Shown: positions 24,896 through 34,409, counted from the first letter of the stretch. The stretch is 64,000 nt of DNA from JAJCZZ01 sp964569085 (GCA_964569085.1 CAZMTA010000018.1:1-64000), one strand, 5' to 3'. Notes: generated by a model from the letters alone, not told the origin. Made by a program: numbers and translations.

Positions 24896-25294
24896 TCAGC
24901 CGCCCTTCATCTCGACGACGATGGCCCCGCCGTCGTACCCGGTTCCGTACCGGGTGGTGGCGTCGGCGGCGGACATGAACCGCATCTCCCGCACGTCCAG
25001 GGCCCGGACCGTGCGGAGGACGTCCAGGTTCTGCCCCGGCGCGCCGGCCAGCACCACGGTGGGCTGCCGGGATCCGCGCCGCCGGAGCCAGCGCGGCCGC
25101 AGTCGCTCGATGGCCTGGAGCGCGTTGAGCTGGACCAGGTTCTCCAGCTCGGCCTGGACGATGTGGTTGGCTCCGCCCCGGGTCGCCTCCTCCCCGCCGG
25201 TGGCGGTGGAGGCGCAGGCGCCCAGCGAGAGGGCCAGGAGCGTCAGGAGGGCCAGGAGCGGGACGCGTCGGGACGAAGGGCGCGGGGCGGGCAT
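24896..25294 (-). CDS. Lipoprotein with TonB-plug-like tail
   Basis: A 132-residue lipoprotein with lipobox LSLGAC (Cys27). The C-terminal end reads DVREMRFMSAADATTRYGTGYDGGAIVVEMKGG. It strongly recalls the end of TonB-dependent receptor plug domains, where AxRYGxxGxxGxIxIxTK is found. A short stand-alone plug-like lipoprotein of this kind is not a known transporter. It may bind an outer-membrane partner, but that is speculation. It is convergent with the M20 gene. The promoter is not obvious. Confidence 0.6.
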   Translation of the reverse strand: MPAPRPSSRRVPLLALLTLLALSLGACASTATGGEEATRGGANHIVQAELENLVQLNALQAIERLRPRWLRRRGSRQPTVVLAGAPGQNLDVLRTVRALDVREMRFMSAADATTRYGTGYDGGAIVVEMKGG

Positions 25295-25477
25295 GGTGAT
25301 CTCCGGGAGGATCGATCTCGGGGCGGTGGGGCGCTCGGGGCCCCGTCCCGGGAAGATGCCGGGGAGGGCCGGGGGACCGCCAGCCGCCCCGTGGCCCGAC
25401 GGCTCCGGCTACCTTAGGTGGCATCCCCGACCTCCGGGCTCCGGAGCGTCCCCCCCGTCCCCCCGGAGGCTCCCCCC

Positions 25478-27088
25478 ATGGCCGACCGCATCTGGCTCGG
25501 CGGCACCGTCTGGACCGGCGTGCCGGACCGGCGTACGGCCCGGGCCCTGGCCGCGGAGGACGGGCGGGTGGTGGCGGTGGGGAGCGAGGACGAGGTGGCG
25601 GCCCTGGCGGGCCCCGACACCGTGGTCGAGCACCTCGAGGGCCGGACGGTTCTCCCGGGCTTCGTGGACGCCCACGCCCACGTGGTCTCCGCCGGACACG
25701 CGCTCTCCCGGGTGCAGCTCCGGGACGCCGACTCCCGGGAGGAGCTGGCGCATCGGCTGGCCGGGTGGGCGGCCCGCGTACCCCCCGGCCGCTGGATCAC
25801 CGGCGGCGGATGGGACCACGAGCTCTGGGGCGGCGAGCTTCCCCGACGGAGCTGGATCGACGACGTCACCCCCGAGCACCCCGTCCTGGTCCACCGCCTC
25901 GACCTGCACATGGCGCTGGTGAACTCGGTGGCGCTGGAGCGGGCGGGGATCGACGGCACCACGCCCGACCCCCGCGGGGGTCGCATCGTCCGGGACGAGG
26001 CGGGGCGGCCCACGGGGCTCCTGAAGGACCGCGCCATCGACCTCGTGGCCCGCCTCCTCCCCGCCCCGGGGCCCGGGGACCGGGCGTCCTCCCTCCAGGC
26101 GGCCGCGCGCCACGCGCTCTCCCTGGGGGTGACCCAGCTCCACGACATGGGGGTGGTCGAGCGGCCCGAGGAGGCGTGGGCCAACCTGGAGGCCTACCGC
26201 GCCGCCGAGGAGCGGGGCGCCCTCCCGGTCCGGATCTACGCCTTCGTGCCCATCGAGGACCGGGCGCGGCTCTCCGAGCACGTGGCCGAGCACGGGCGCG
26301 GGAGCGAGCGGCTGTGGTGGGGAGGGGTGAAGGGCTTCGTGGACGGGTCCCTGGGTTCGGGGACGGCGTGGATGCACGACGCCTTCGACGACGAGCCGGG
26401 GAACCGCGGCCTGCCCCTCGGCGATCCCGAAAAGCTGCGGCGGGCCATCCTCGACGCCGACTCGCGGGGCCACCAGGTGGCGGTCCACGCCATCGGGGAC
26501 CGGGCCAACGACTGGCTGCTGGACGTGTTCCAGGAGGTGGGCGAGACCCACGGCCCCCGGGACCGCCGCCTCCGGATCGAGCACGCGCAGCACCTGGCCC
26601 CCGGGGCGGCGGAACGGTTCGGCGCCCTCGGGGTCCTGGCGTCGATCCAGCCGTATCACCTGGCGGACGACGGGCGGTGGGCCGAGCGCAGGCTGGGCGC
26701 GGACCGCGCCTCCCGGGCCTGGGCCATGGCCAGCCTCCTGGAGTCGGGGGCGCGGCTGGCCTTCGGCTCGGACTGGCCCGTGGCGCCGCCGGATCCCATC
26801 CTGGCGGTGGCGGCCGCCGTGAACCGGCGGACGCTGGACGACGGCCATCCGGGGGGCTGGGTGCCGGCGGAGCGCATCGAGCGGGAGGAGGCGCTCCGGG
26901 CGCACACCCTGGGGGGCGCGTGGGCCGGGCGGGCCGGAGGCTGGAGCGGTCGGCTGGTGCCGGGCGCCCGCGCCGACCTGGTGGTGCTCGATCGGGATCT
27001 GTTCGCCCTGGCGACCCGCGACCTGGGGCGCGCCCGGGTCGACCAGACGGTGGTGGACGGGAGCGTGGCCTGGCGGCGCGAGGCATGA
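25478..27088 (+). CDS. Amidohydrolase, YtcJ type
   Basis: A 536-residue amidohydrolase_3 enzyme. It opens MADRIWLGGTVWTGVPDRRTARALAAEDGRVVAVG. The first metal motif is FVDAHAHVVSAG (HxH) at about residues 64-70. VAVHAIGDRAN and RIEHAQHL follow, and the last metal Asp is in FGSDWPVAPPDP; these are standard YtcJ motifs. The closing GARADLVVLDRDLFA rebuilds the small beta-sandwich domain. Substrates are amides, formamides or cyclic imides in studied relatives. The ATG at 25478 has GGAGG nine bases upstream. No signal peptide is present. Confidence 0.88.
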   Translation: MADRIWLGGTVWTGVPDRRTARALAAEDGRVVAVGSEDEVAALAGPDTVVEHLEGRTVLPGFVDAHAHVVSAGHALSRVQLRDADSREELAHRLAGWAARVPPGRWITGGGWDHELWGGELPRRSWIDDVTPEHPVLVHRLDLHMALVNSVALERAGIDGTTPDPRGGRIVRDEAGRPTGLLKDRAIDLVARLLPAPGPGDRASSLQAAARHALSLGVTQLHDMGVVERPEEAWANLEAYRAAEERGALPVRIYAFVPIEDRARLSEHVAEHGRGSERLWWGGVKGFVDGSLGSGTAWMHDAFDDEPGNRGLPLGDPEKLRRAILDADSRGHQVAVHAIGDRANDWLLDVFQEVGETHGPRDRRLRIEHAQHLAPGAAERFGALGVLASIQPYHLADDGRWAERRLGADRASRAWAMASLLESGARLAFGSDWPVAPPDPILAVAAAVNRRTLDDGHPGGWVPAERIEREEALRAHTLGGAWAGRAGGWSGRLVPGARADLVVLDRDLFALATRDLGRARVDQTVVDGSVAWRREA

Positions 27089-27129
27089 CCCGTCCCCAGG
27101 AATCGGTGACGACGCGACGGGAGGAAGAG

Positions 27130-27837
27130 ATGGCGAGCGAGACCCCCGGATCCGGGGAGGAGGGGCTGGCCCCGACCCGCCAGACGACCATCGACGCGCT
27201 CTGCGAGCACTTCGCCGAGGACGCGCTGGACGTCGAGGAGTTCGAGCGCCGGATCGAGGTGGCCCACCGCGCCACCTCCGCCGAGGAGCTGAAGGCCCTT
27301 CTCCGGGACCTCCCGGGCGGAGGCCTCCCCGCCCGTCGGGACGCGGCGCCCGCGGAGGCCCCCCGGCGCCGGTTCCGGGTCACCTCCGCAGCCCAGGTGA
27401 AGGAGCGCGAGTTCGTGGTGGCGCTCATGGGCGGAGCGGCCCGGTCCGGGCGGTGGGCTCCGGCGCGCACGAACTACGCGGTGGCGTGCATGGGCGGGGT
27501 GGAGCTGGACTTCCGGGAGGCCGTCATGCCCCCGGGCGTGACCGAGCTCCAGGTCTTCGCGGTCATGGGCGGCGTGGAGATCCTCGTCCCCCCGGGGATG
27601 CGCGTGGAGAGCCACGGGTTCGCGCTCATGGGCGCCTTCGAGCACGTCGAGGACGTGCCCGACGCCCCGGACGACCCCGACGCGCCGCTGCTGCGCATCA
27701 CCGGCGTGGGCCTCATGGGCGGCGTGGACGTGACCTTCCGCTACCCCGGCGAGTCGGGGCGGGAGGCCCGGAAGCGCCGCAAGCTCGAGCGGAAGCGGGA
27801 TCGCCGGCTCCGCGGCGGACGGGGGGAGGGGCGGTGA
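27130..27837 (+). CDS. DUF1707 / LiaF-C domain protein
   Basis: A 235-residue protein. An N-terminal DUF1707 domain (TRQTTIDALCEHFAEDALDVEEFERRIEVAHRATSAEELKALLRDLP) is joined to a LiaF-type C-terminal repeat region. That region contains FVVALMGGAARSG, YAVACMGGVELDFRE, VFAVMGGVEILVPPG and GVGLMGGVDVTFR. The repeated MGG turns build a right-handed beta-helix fold in LiaF-like proteins, linked to envelope-stress sensing in Gram-positives. A basic tail (REARKRRKLERKRDRRLRGGRGEGR) follows. The ATG at 27130 has GGGAGGAAG six bases upstream. A start at 27085 overlapping the previous stop is an alternative. Confidence 0.85.
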   Translation: MASETPGSGEEGLAPTRQTTIDALCEHFAEDALDVEEFERRIEVAHRATSAEELKALLRDLPGGGLPARRDAAPAEAPRRRFRVTSAAQVKEREFVVALMGGAARSGRWAPARTNYAVACMGGVELDFREAVMPPGVTELQVFAVMGGVEILVPPGMRVESHGFALMGAFEHVEDVPDAPDDPDAPLLRITGVGLMGGVDVTFRYPGESGREARKRRKLERKRDRRLRGGRGEGR

Positions 27838-28760
27838 GCCCGGGGCGCGGCCGCTCGGACATCGGGCTGGTGTCGGTCTCCATCGACCTCGGAGCCGGGC
27901 GGCGGGGCGTGGACATGGGCCCCTCGGCCCTCCGCATCGCGGGGATCACCCGGACCATCGAGTCCCTCGGGTACGGCCTCCACGAGCTGGGGACGATCAA
28001 CGCCGGGGGCTTCGAGACCACCCGCACCGGGCCCGCGGACCTCCGCTTCCTGGAGGAGATCGTGGACGTGGCGGAGCGGACCTCCCAGTGCGTCACCCGC
28101 GCCCTCGACTCGGGATACCTGCCCTTCATCCTCGGCGGGGACCACTCCCTCTCCATCGGGTCCGTGGCCGCCCTGGCCCGCCATCACCGGGACCGCGGGG
28201 AGCGCATCGGGCTGATCTGGGTGGACGCCCACGCGGACATGAACCGTCCCCACACGACGCCCTCGGGCAACATCCACGGCATGAGCCTGGCCGTGCTCAT
28301 GGGGCACGGGCACGAGCGCCTCACCGCCATCTCCGGCGGGGCGCCCGCGGTCCTGCCCGGGAACGTGAGCGTCCTGGGCGCCCGGCAGCTCGACGCCGGC
28401 GAGCGCGAGCTGATCCGGGAGCTGGGGGTTCGGGTCTTCACCATGTCCGAGATCGACGAGCGCGGCGTGGCGGCCTGCATGGACGAGGCGCTGGAGCGGG
28501 CCACCGACGGCACCGCCGGGTTCCACCTCTCCTACGACCTGGACTCCCTCGATCCCCAGGAGGCGCCGGGCGTCGGGACCCCGGTCCAGGGCGGCCTCAC
28601 CTACCGGGAGGGCCACCTCGTCTGTGAGAAGGCCGCGGCCTCCGAGGCCCTCGTCGGCCTCGAGGTGGTGGAGCTGAACCCGGTCCTGGACGATCGGAAC
28701 CAGACGGCGCGCATGGCCGTGGGGCTCGCGGCCTCGGCGCTGGGCCAGACGATCCTCTAG
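27834..28760 (+). CDS. rocF: Arginase
   Basis: A 308-residue arginase, which hydrolyses arginine to ornithine and urea. Binuclear manganese motifs are GGDHSLS (101-107, His104), DAHADMN (131-137) and SYDLDSLDP (233-241). NQTARMAVGL near the end and the length around 300 match bacterial arginase rather than agmatinase, with GVDMGPSALRIAG at the N-terminus. The GTG at 27834 overlaps the DUF1707 stop (GTGA) with GGGGGGAGGGG just upstream. It is cytoplasmic. Urease is not seen in the window. Confidence 0.92.
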   Translation: MSPGRGRSDIGLVSVSIDLGAGRRGVDMGPSALRIAGITRTIESLGYGLHELGTINAGGFETTRTGPADLRFLEEIVDVAERTSQCVTRALDSGYLPFILGGDHSLSIGSVAALARHHRDRGERIGLIWVDAHADMNRPHTTPSGNIHGMSLAVLMGHGHERLTAISGGAPAVLPGNVSVLGARQLDAGERELIRELGVRVFTMSEIDERGVAACMDEALERATDGTAGFHLSYDLDSLDPQEAPGVGTPVQGGLTYREGHLVCEKAAASEALVGLEVVELNPVLDDRNQTARMAVGLAASALGQTIL

Positions 28761-28897
28761 CGGTTCCCGGGGGCGGCTGCGCCCGGGCGTCCCGGCGTGC
28801 GGGGCGCCGACCCTCCCTCTGCGGGCCACGGCCGAAACCGCGTCGCCGGATCCGGGTAGCGAGCGGGTCCCCCTCCGCCACCTCCACCCGGCTTCCG

Positions 28898-29317
28898 ATG
28901 TCCACGACCAGCGAAGGCGCCCGCACCGGCATCGCCCACTTCTTCCTGAATGCCGCCCGCGTGGTGTTCGGGCTCATGTTCATGCAGCACGGGGCCCAGA
29001 AGCTCTTCGGCGTGCTGGGCAGGGAGCAGACGGTGGACTTCCTGAGCCAGCTCTGGTTCGCGGGGGTCATCGAGCTGTGGGGCGGCCTCCTCATCGTCGT
29101 CGGCCTCTTCACCCGTCCGGTGGCGTTCGTGGCCGCGGGCCTCATGGCCTGGGCCTACTTCCAGGTCCACGTCCCCCGGGGGTTCTTCCCCATCGAGAAC
29201 GGCGGGGAGCCGGCGGTGCTCTTCTGCTTCTTCTTCCTCTTCCTGGCGGCCAACGGCGGGGGCGCCTTCAGCCTGGACGGGTTCTTCACCGCGAGGTCGA
29301 GGAACCGGACGGCCTGA
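28898..29317 (+). CDS. DoxX-family membrane protein
   Basis: A 139-residue inner-membrane protein with four predicted helices. The opening NAARVVFGLMFMQHGAQKLFGVLG is typical of DoxX. IELWGGLLIVVGLFTRPVAFVAAGLMAWAYFQVHVPRGFFPIENGGEPAVLFCFFFLFLAANGGGAFSLD completes the family pattern. DoxX-like proteins have been tied to thiosulfate:quinone oxidoreductase and to redox-homeostasis complexes; the exact role here is unknown. It follows arginase by 137 bp and ends before a terminator-like hairpin. Confidence 0.88.
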   Translation: MSTTSEGARTGIAHFFLNAARVVFGLMFMQHGAQKLFGVLGREQTVDFLSQLWFAGVIELWGGLLIVVGLFTRPVAFVAAGLMAWAYFQVHVPRGFFPIENGGEPAVLFCFFFLFLAANGGGAFSLDGFFTARSRNRTA

Positions 29318-29341
29318 GGCCCGGCCCCCCCGGAGACGCCA

Positions 29342-29377
29342 CGAGCCCCCCGACGGAATCGACCGTCGGGGGGCTCG
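29342..29377. terminator. Hairpin between convergent doxX and hydrolase genes
   Basis: CGAGCCCCCCGACGG pairs perfectly with CCGTCGGGGGGCTCG around the loop AATCGA. It lies 24 bp after the DoxX stop and 30 bp from the end of the convergent hydrolase gene, so it may serve both. Confidence 0.7.
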
Positions 29378-29406
29378 CGTGCTTCGGATGGGGCGCGTCG
29401 GGGGGC

Positions 29407-30324
29407 CTACATCCCCAGCGTCCGCCCCAGGTACGCCTTCAGCCGCTGCCACGCGTCCAGCGCCGGCTCGGAGCGGAGCTCGGGGTCCTGGTCCACGTGG
29501 AGCCAGAAGCCGTGGTTCACGGCGTCGTAGATGTGGAGGTCGTTCTCGATGCCCGCCTCGTCCAGGGCCGCCTGGAAGGCCTCGACCTGCTCCGGCGACG
29601 GTCCGCGGTCCTCCCGGGCGAAGGTGCCGTAGACCTCGTGGTCCATCCCGGCCAGGACCTCGGGGTCGTCCACGAGCCGCCCGTAGAAGATCCCGGTGGC
29701 CTCGTGCTCGGCGCCGTCGAGACCGAAGGAGAGGGCGATGCCGCCTCCGAAGCACCATCCCATGGCGCCGATGCGGCCGGTGACGTCGTCCCGCTGGCGC
29801 AGGTAGGCCACGGCGGCGTTCATGTTGGCCAGCATCTTGGCCTGGTCGCCCTGGACCTCCTGGACCAGCGCCATGTTCTCGTCCGGGTTGGAGCCCGTGC
29901 GGCCCTCGTAGAGGTCGACGGCCAGCGTGACGTACCCCTCGGCGGCCAGGTCGTCGGCGATCTGGCGCACCCGGTCCACCAGGCCGTTCCACTCGTGGAC
30001 GATCACCAGCGCCGGGAAGGGGCCCGTGCCCTCGGGCACGGCCAGGTACCCGGTGGTGGCGTCGTCGCCGGGGAGGTAGTGGAGGTCCGAGCCCTGGAGC
30101 TCGCCGCCCTCGCCGACGATGGCGGGGGGGAGCTGGTCCTCGGCGGTGGGCTGGACGGCCACGCGCGCGTCGGGGTCGGCGGGCTGGACCGGGGCGGCCG
30201 CGGCGGGCTGGTCGGGGGCCGTGTCGGTCCCGGTGTCGTCCTCGGCCGGGCCGCAGGCCGACAGGGCCAGGACGGCCAGGGCCGGGAGGAGGAGGGTCGA
30301 GGTGGTGCGATGGCGTCGGTGCAT
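29407..30324 (-). CDS. Dienelactone hydrolase-family lipoprotein
   Basis: A 305-residue exported alpha/beta hydrolase. A lipoprotein signal ends LSAC (Cys24), with a low-complexity Asp/Ala/Gln linker to about residue 70. The DLH fold follows: PALVIVHEWNGLVDRVRQIADDLAAEGYVTLAVDLYEGRTG, then nucleophile Cys191 in GWCFGGG, an acidic residue around 239 and His271 in VNHGFW. The cysteine nucleophile is the dienelactone-hydrolase hallmark. Localisation outside the cytoplasm is unusual. It lies 38 bp downstream of the CehA-like gene and is probably co-transcribed with it. Confidence 0.88.
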   Translation of the reverse strand: MHRRHRTTSTLLLPALAVLALSACGPAEDDTGTDTAPDQPAAAAPVQPADPDARVAVQPTAEDQLPPAIVGEGGELQGSDLHYLPGDDATTGYLAVPEGTGPFPALVIVHEWNGLVDRVRQIADDLAAEGYVTLAVDLYEGRTGSNPDENMALVQEVQGDQAKMLANMNAAVAYLRQRDDVTGRIGAMGWCFGGGIALSFGLDGAEHEATGIFYGRLVDDPEVLAGMDHEVYGTFAREDRGPSPEQVEAFQAALDEAGIENDLHIYDAVNHGFWLHVDQDPELRSEPALDAWQRLKAYLGRTLGM

Positions 30325-30362
30325 GGGAGGGTGGGGTGGGAGGGTCGTTCGGGGGCGGCGCG

Positions 30363-32837
30363 TCACCGCCCCAGGATGCCGGTCAGCTCGGCCCGGGCCC
30401 GGGCGAAATGGGCCTCCAGGCGGGGGATGTCCGCGCCCGCATACCCGGCGCGGAGCCGTTCGGTCGCGCCGTCCAGGGCCGCCAGGAGCTCCTCCGCCGC
30501 GCGGCGCCGCGCCCCGGGCTCGGTGCTCCCCACCGCGCCGATCCAGACCGGCGCCGTGTGGGCGAAGGCGTAGGAGTCCATCCCGGGCCAGCCGGCGGTC
30601 TCGGGGCCCGTGATCCGCACCGCGATCCAGCCACCCTCGGGGAGGTCGAGGCTGCCCGAGAGGTCCCAGCTCGTCCCGCCTCCGGCGAGGTCGTGGGTGG
30701 CCGCCGCCTCCCCGTTGACGAGGACGGTGGCGCGGGTCACGGGGACCGTGGCGTGGACGGCCAGGGTGTAGCGGGCCCGCCCGTCGGCCTCCACCACCCC
30801 GCCGGGTCGGGCGCCGTCCACGCGCAGGTCCACCAGCGGGCCGTTGGTCACGAAGCTTCGTCCCGCCGCCAGGCCGTCCATGTAGGCGCCGAAGGTCCGG
30901 TCGCCCCCGGTGTGGACGTAGGCCCGGGTGGTCCCCACGGCCATGGTGCGGAAGAAGTCGGTCATGACGTCGGTGCCCGCGGTGGGCGCCACCGGGCGCC
31001 CCAGGTTGAGGAAGCGGTACCACGCCTCCGCGGTCCCCCGCTCGTCGCTCCAGAGGCAGACCAGCTCGATGGCGTCCAGGTCGCCCAGCACGCCGTCGGC
31101 CACCAGCTCGGTGGGGAGCGAGGGCGCCGACGGGTCCTCGAACGGGGCGTTCCCCGACACCGGGTGCACGTACGTCGAGAGCCCGCCCTGGCCCCGGGCG
31201 AAGGCCGTGGCCTCCGCGTTGGGGCGGTCGTCCGTCCCGTAGACCCCGTACCCGGGGCCCCACACCCAGGGCCAGAAGAGGTCCTCGGTGCCCAGGAGGC
31301 CCATGTGGCCCAGGAAGTGGGAGCGGACCTCCTGCCCGAAGCGCACCAGGGGCGGTCCGCCCCCGTTGCTCCACCCCCAGAGCGCCTGGTCCCCGAACCG
31401 GTCGTGGAGGTTGGCCAGGACCGGCGTGGCCACGTCCAGGTCCTCGCCGGCCATCATGGGCTCGATGTCCTCGGGGTCGAGGCGGTACGGGCCGCCGTAG
31501 TTGAGGTGGAAGTGGTGGTCGCCCGAGAGCCAGCCGTCGGCCGCCGGGTCCCACGGCCCGTCCAGCTCCAGAGCGAGGTCGCCGGTGGCCCCGGCGTCCA
31601 ATGGCGCCCGGCCCACCGCCGTGGTGGAGGCGATCCCCCGGGTGGCCGTGACCCGCACCGCGCCGGGAGGAACCAGCAGCTCCGCCACGCCGTCGGAATA
31701 GAAGAACACGGTTCCATTCTGGCCGTCGAACCACGCCTGGCGGTCGTCCGGGAAGAGGGGATGGCCGTCGGCCCCCACCGCGGCGATGCGGGCGGGGACG
31801 GGGCGGCCGTCGGCGTCGGTGGTGCGGATCCGGAGCCGGGCCGGGGCCTCCCGCCAGCTCCACGTGCGGACCTCCACCGGCCGGGCCGTCCCTCCGGCCG
31901 CGGGGATCCGCCACAGGCCCATCCGTTCGTCCCGGTCCGCCTCGGCGAAGAAGACCGTGGCGCCGTCCCCGCTCCACGCGGGGGCCAGCGGGAGGCGGTC
32001 GCCCGACTCGCCCACCAGGAGGATGGAGCCGCCGGGTCGGTCCACCGAGGCCAGCCGGAGCTCCCAGCCGTCTCCGTTGCCCCGGGGCGTCTGGTAGGCC
32101 ACCCGCGAGCCGTCGGGAGACAGGGCCGGACGGAGCTGGGAGAGGATGGCGCCCTCGTGCAGTACGGTCTCCGCTCCGGTGGCCAGGTCACGGACCACGA
32201 CCCGGTCGGGCCCGCCCCGCTTGGCCAGGTACACCACCCGTTCCCCGTCGGGGTGGGGCTGGGGGCGGAGCTCGATGCTCGACGCGGTGGTGACCCGCGT
32301 CGCTTCGGCCCCGCCCGGCTCCAGGCGCCAGAGGTCCAGCGTCCCCGCCGTCGCCGAGGAGTACCAGAGGCTGCCGTCGGGGCCGAAGGCGGGGTCCAGG
32401 TCCAGCGCCGGCGTCTCCACCGCCGCGCGGGCCTCCCCGGTCCGGACGTCCAGCACCCACACGTCGGTGTCCCGCCCGTCGTCCCGCACGAAGGCCACGC
32501 GGTCCCCGTCGGGGGACCACGTCGGACGGGAGTCGAGCGGGGCGCCGTGGGTGAGCTGCGTGGCCTCGCCGGAGGCCAGGTCCAGCATCCAGAGCCAGCC
32601 CCGCGCCGCCACCACCACCCGCCCACCGTCGGGGTCGGGCGCGGCGTCCAGCGGTCCCGCGGCGGAGGTCGGCAGCTCGTAGCCCTCCAGGTAGACCTGG
32701 TGGCCGTACCCGTCGACCCGGGGGTAGCGGTTGGTCCACTGGGCCTCGAGCGGCCCGGGGGCCGCGGCCGAGGCGACGAGGAGGAGCGCGGCCAGGGCCG
32801 GGAGGACGCGGCGGAGGGGGAGGTCGGGAAGGCGCAT
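30363..32837 (-). CDS. CehA/McbA-family metallohydrolase with WD40-like propeller
   Basis: An 824-residue exported protein. The signal peptide (MRLPDLPLRRVLPALAALLLVASAAAPGPLEAQ) opens at the ATG 32837. Residues about 40-330 form a TolB/WD40-like propeller with repeated SPDG and GPDG motifs. A PHP-type metallohydrolase (CehA/McbA-like) follows: WLSGDHHFHLNYGGPYRLDPED, then LANLHDRFGDQALW and YVHPVSG. CehA members hydrolyse carbaryl-like carbamates, but most homologues are uncharacterised. The open frame extends far upstream over the opposite M20 gene and is not coding there. Confidence 0.85.
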   Translation of the reverse strand: MRLPDLPLRRVLPALAALLLVASAAAPGPLEAQWTNRYPRVDGYGHQVYLEGYELPTSAAGPLDAAPDPDGGRVVVAARGWLWMLDLASGEATQLTHGAPLDSRPTWSPDGDRVAFVRDDGRDTDVWVLDVRTGEARAAVETPALDLDPAFGPDGSLWYSSATAGTLDLWRLEPGGAEATRVTTASSIELRPQPHPDGERVVYLAKRGGPDRVVVRDLATGAETVLHEGAILSQLRPALSPDGSRVAYQTPRGNGDGWELRLASVDRPGGSILLVGESGDRLPLAPAWSGDGATVFFAEADRDERMGLWRIPAAGGTARPVEVRTWSWREAPARLRIRTTDADGRPVPARIAAVGADGHPLFPDDRQAWFDGQNGTVFFYSDGVAELLVPPGAVRVTATRGIASTTAVGRAPLDAGATGDLALELDGPWDPAADGWLSGDHHFHLNYGGPYRLDPEDIEPMMAGEDLDVATPVLANLHDRFGDQALWGWSNGGGPPLVRFGQEVRSHFLGHMGLLGTEDLFWPWVWGPGYGVYGTDDRPNAEATAFARGQGGLSTYVHPVSGNAPFEDPSAPSLPTELVADGVLGDLDAIELVCLWSDERGTAEAWYRFLNLGRPVAPTAGTDVMTDFFRTMAVGTTRAYVHTGGDRTFGAYMDGLAAGRSFVTNGPLVDLRVDGARPGGVVEADGRARYTLAVHATVPVTRATVLVNGEAAATHDLAGGGTSWDLSGSLDLPEGGWIAVRITGPETAGWPGMDSYAFAHTAPVWIGAVGSTEPGARRRAAEELLAALDGATERLRAGYAGADIPRLEAHFARARAELTGILGR

Positions 32838-32978
32838 GCGAGGCCGGAGCGGAGGAAGACGGGGCCGGATGGCGGGGGAATAGTGGCTCGGGCCGAAGGC
32901 GGGGGGCAAACGGACCCGGCCTTGGCCTCGTGGCCGTGGTCGCCGCATCTTGGCCCTTCCCTTCACCGGAGATCCCGC

Positions 32979-34409
32979 ATGTCCCACACCCGAGCCCGAG
33001 CCCGCCGCAGGGTCCCGACCGTCCTCGCCTCGCTGCTCCTGGCCCTGACGGCCCTTCCGGGCCCCGGCCGGGCCCAGGAGGTGGATCTTGCCTCCCTCCA
33101 GGACGAGGCGGTGGAGTGGCTCCGGGGCTACCTCCGCGTCAACACGGTGAATCCCCCGGGCAACGAGATCGCCGGGGCGCGCTACCTGGCCGCCATCCTC
33201 GAGGCGGAGGGGATCCCCTTCGAGATCGCCGAGTCGGCGGAGGGACGGGGGAACGTCTGGGCGCGCCTGGACGGAGGCGACGAGCCCGCCCTCCTCCTGC
33301 TGCACCACATCGACGTCGTCCCCGCCGACCCGCGGTACTGGGACGTGGACCCCCTCTCCGCCGAGGTGGTGGACGGGCTGATCTACGGGCGGGGCGCGCT
33401 GGACACGAAGACGCTGGGCATCCTCCAGCTCGCGGCCTTCGTCGCGCTCCACCGCTCGGGCGTGGAGCTCGACCGGGACGTCGTCTACATGGCCACGGCG
33501 GACGAGGAGGCCGGGGGCTTCTTCGGCGCCGGGTGGCTGGTCGAGGAGCGGCCCGAGCTCTTCCGGGACGTGGGCTTCCTGCTCAACGAGGGCGGGGGCG
33601 GCCAGATGGTGGACGGGAACGCGGCCTACGGGGTGGAGGTCACCCAGAAGGTGCCGTACTGGCTCCGCCTCACCACCGCCGGGGAGCCCGGGCACGGCTC
33701 CCGCCCCGCCGTGTCCTCGGCGGCCACGGAGATGGTCGCGGCGCTGGAGCGCCTCCGGGAGCACGCCTTCGACGCGCGGGTGATCCCGTCGGTGGACGCC
33801 ATGTTCCGGGGGATCGCGCCCCGTCATCCCGAGCCGTGGCGCACCCGCTTCCGGGACCTGGGGGCCGCCCTCCGGGAGCCGGGCTTCCTCCGCGCGCTCC
33901 AGGAGTACGATCCGGGGCTGCACGCCCTCACCCGGAACACCTGCTCCATCACCCGCTTCGAGGGGAGCGGGAAGATCAACGTGGTCCCCACCGAGGTCTG
34001 GGCCGAGATCGACTGCCGGCTCCTCCCGGACCAGGACCCCGACGCCTGGCTCGCCGAGCTGGGCGAGGTGCTGGGGGACGACGTCGAGATCGAGGTCCTC
34101 ATGGGCTTCACGCCGGCCGTCTCCCCCACGGACACGGAGCTGTACCGCACGCTGGAGGAGGTCACGAAGGAGGCCTTCCCCGACGCGTCGTTCGTGCCCC
34201 AGGTCCAGGGCGGCTTCACCGACTCCCACTTCTTCCGGGACCTGGGGATCGTGAGCTACGGGTACTCCCCCACGGCCCCGCCCCAGGGGGACGCGGGCGG
34301 CGTGCACGGCAACAACGAGCGGATCTCCGTGGAGAACGTGCGACGCGGGACCGCCATGATGCTGGAGATCCTGGAGCGCTTCGTGGCGGCGCGGCCGATC
34401 TCGGAGTAG
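32979..34409 (+). CDS. Exported M20-family metallopeptidase
   Basis: A 476-residue peptidase with a signal peptide (about residues 1-32, ending PGRAQ). Zinc and catalytic residues are His110 and Asp112 in LLLLHHIDVVPAD, Asp142 in GRGALDTKTLG, and Glu176-Glu177 in TADEEAGG. The C-terminal VHGNNERI histidine completes the metal site. It resembles bacterial carboxypeptidase-type M20 proteins, which release single amino acids. The ATG at 32979 is divergent from the CehA gene across 141 bp. It is followed by the cupin gene after an 86-bp gap. Confidence 0.88.
   Translation: MSHTRARARRRVPTVLASLLLALTALPGPGRAQEVDLASLQDEAVEWLRGYLRVNTVNPPGNEIAGARYLAAILEAEGIPFEIAESAEGRGNVWARLDGGDEPALLLLHHIDVVPADPRYWDVDPLSAEVVDGLIYGRGALDTKTLGILQLAAFVALHRSGVELDRDVVYMATADEEAGGFFGAGWLVEERPELFRDVGFLLNEGGGGQMVDGNAAYGVEVTQKVPYWLRLTTAGEPGHGSRPAVSSAATEMVAALERLREHAFDARVIPSVDAMFRGIAPRHPEPWRTRFRDLGAALREPGFLRALQEYDPGLHALTRNTCSITRFEGSGKINVVPTEVWAEIDCRLLPDQDPDAWLAELGEVLGDDVEIEVLMGFTPAVSPTDTELYRTLEEVTKEAFPDASFVPQVQGGFTDSHFFRDLGIVSYGYSPTAPPQGDAGGVHGNNERISVENVRRGTAMMLEILERFVAARPISE

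Noticed and set aside
29077..30573. Plus-strand open frame of 498 codons
   Set aside because: It is antisense to the dienelactone hydrolase and out of frame with DoxX; composition is of the shadow type.
30336..32978. N-terminal 880-codon extension of the plus-strand M20 peptidase
   Set aside because: It is antisense to the CehA-like gene; the signal peptide of the M20 protein opens at 32979.
32838..34307. Upstream extension of the CehA-like gene to 34307
   Set aside because: It overlaps the M20 gene antisense. The signal peptide at 32837 marks the true start.
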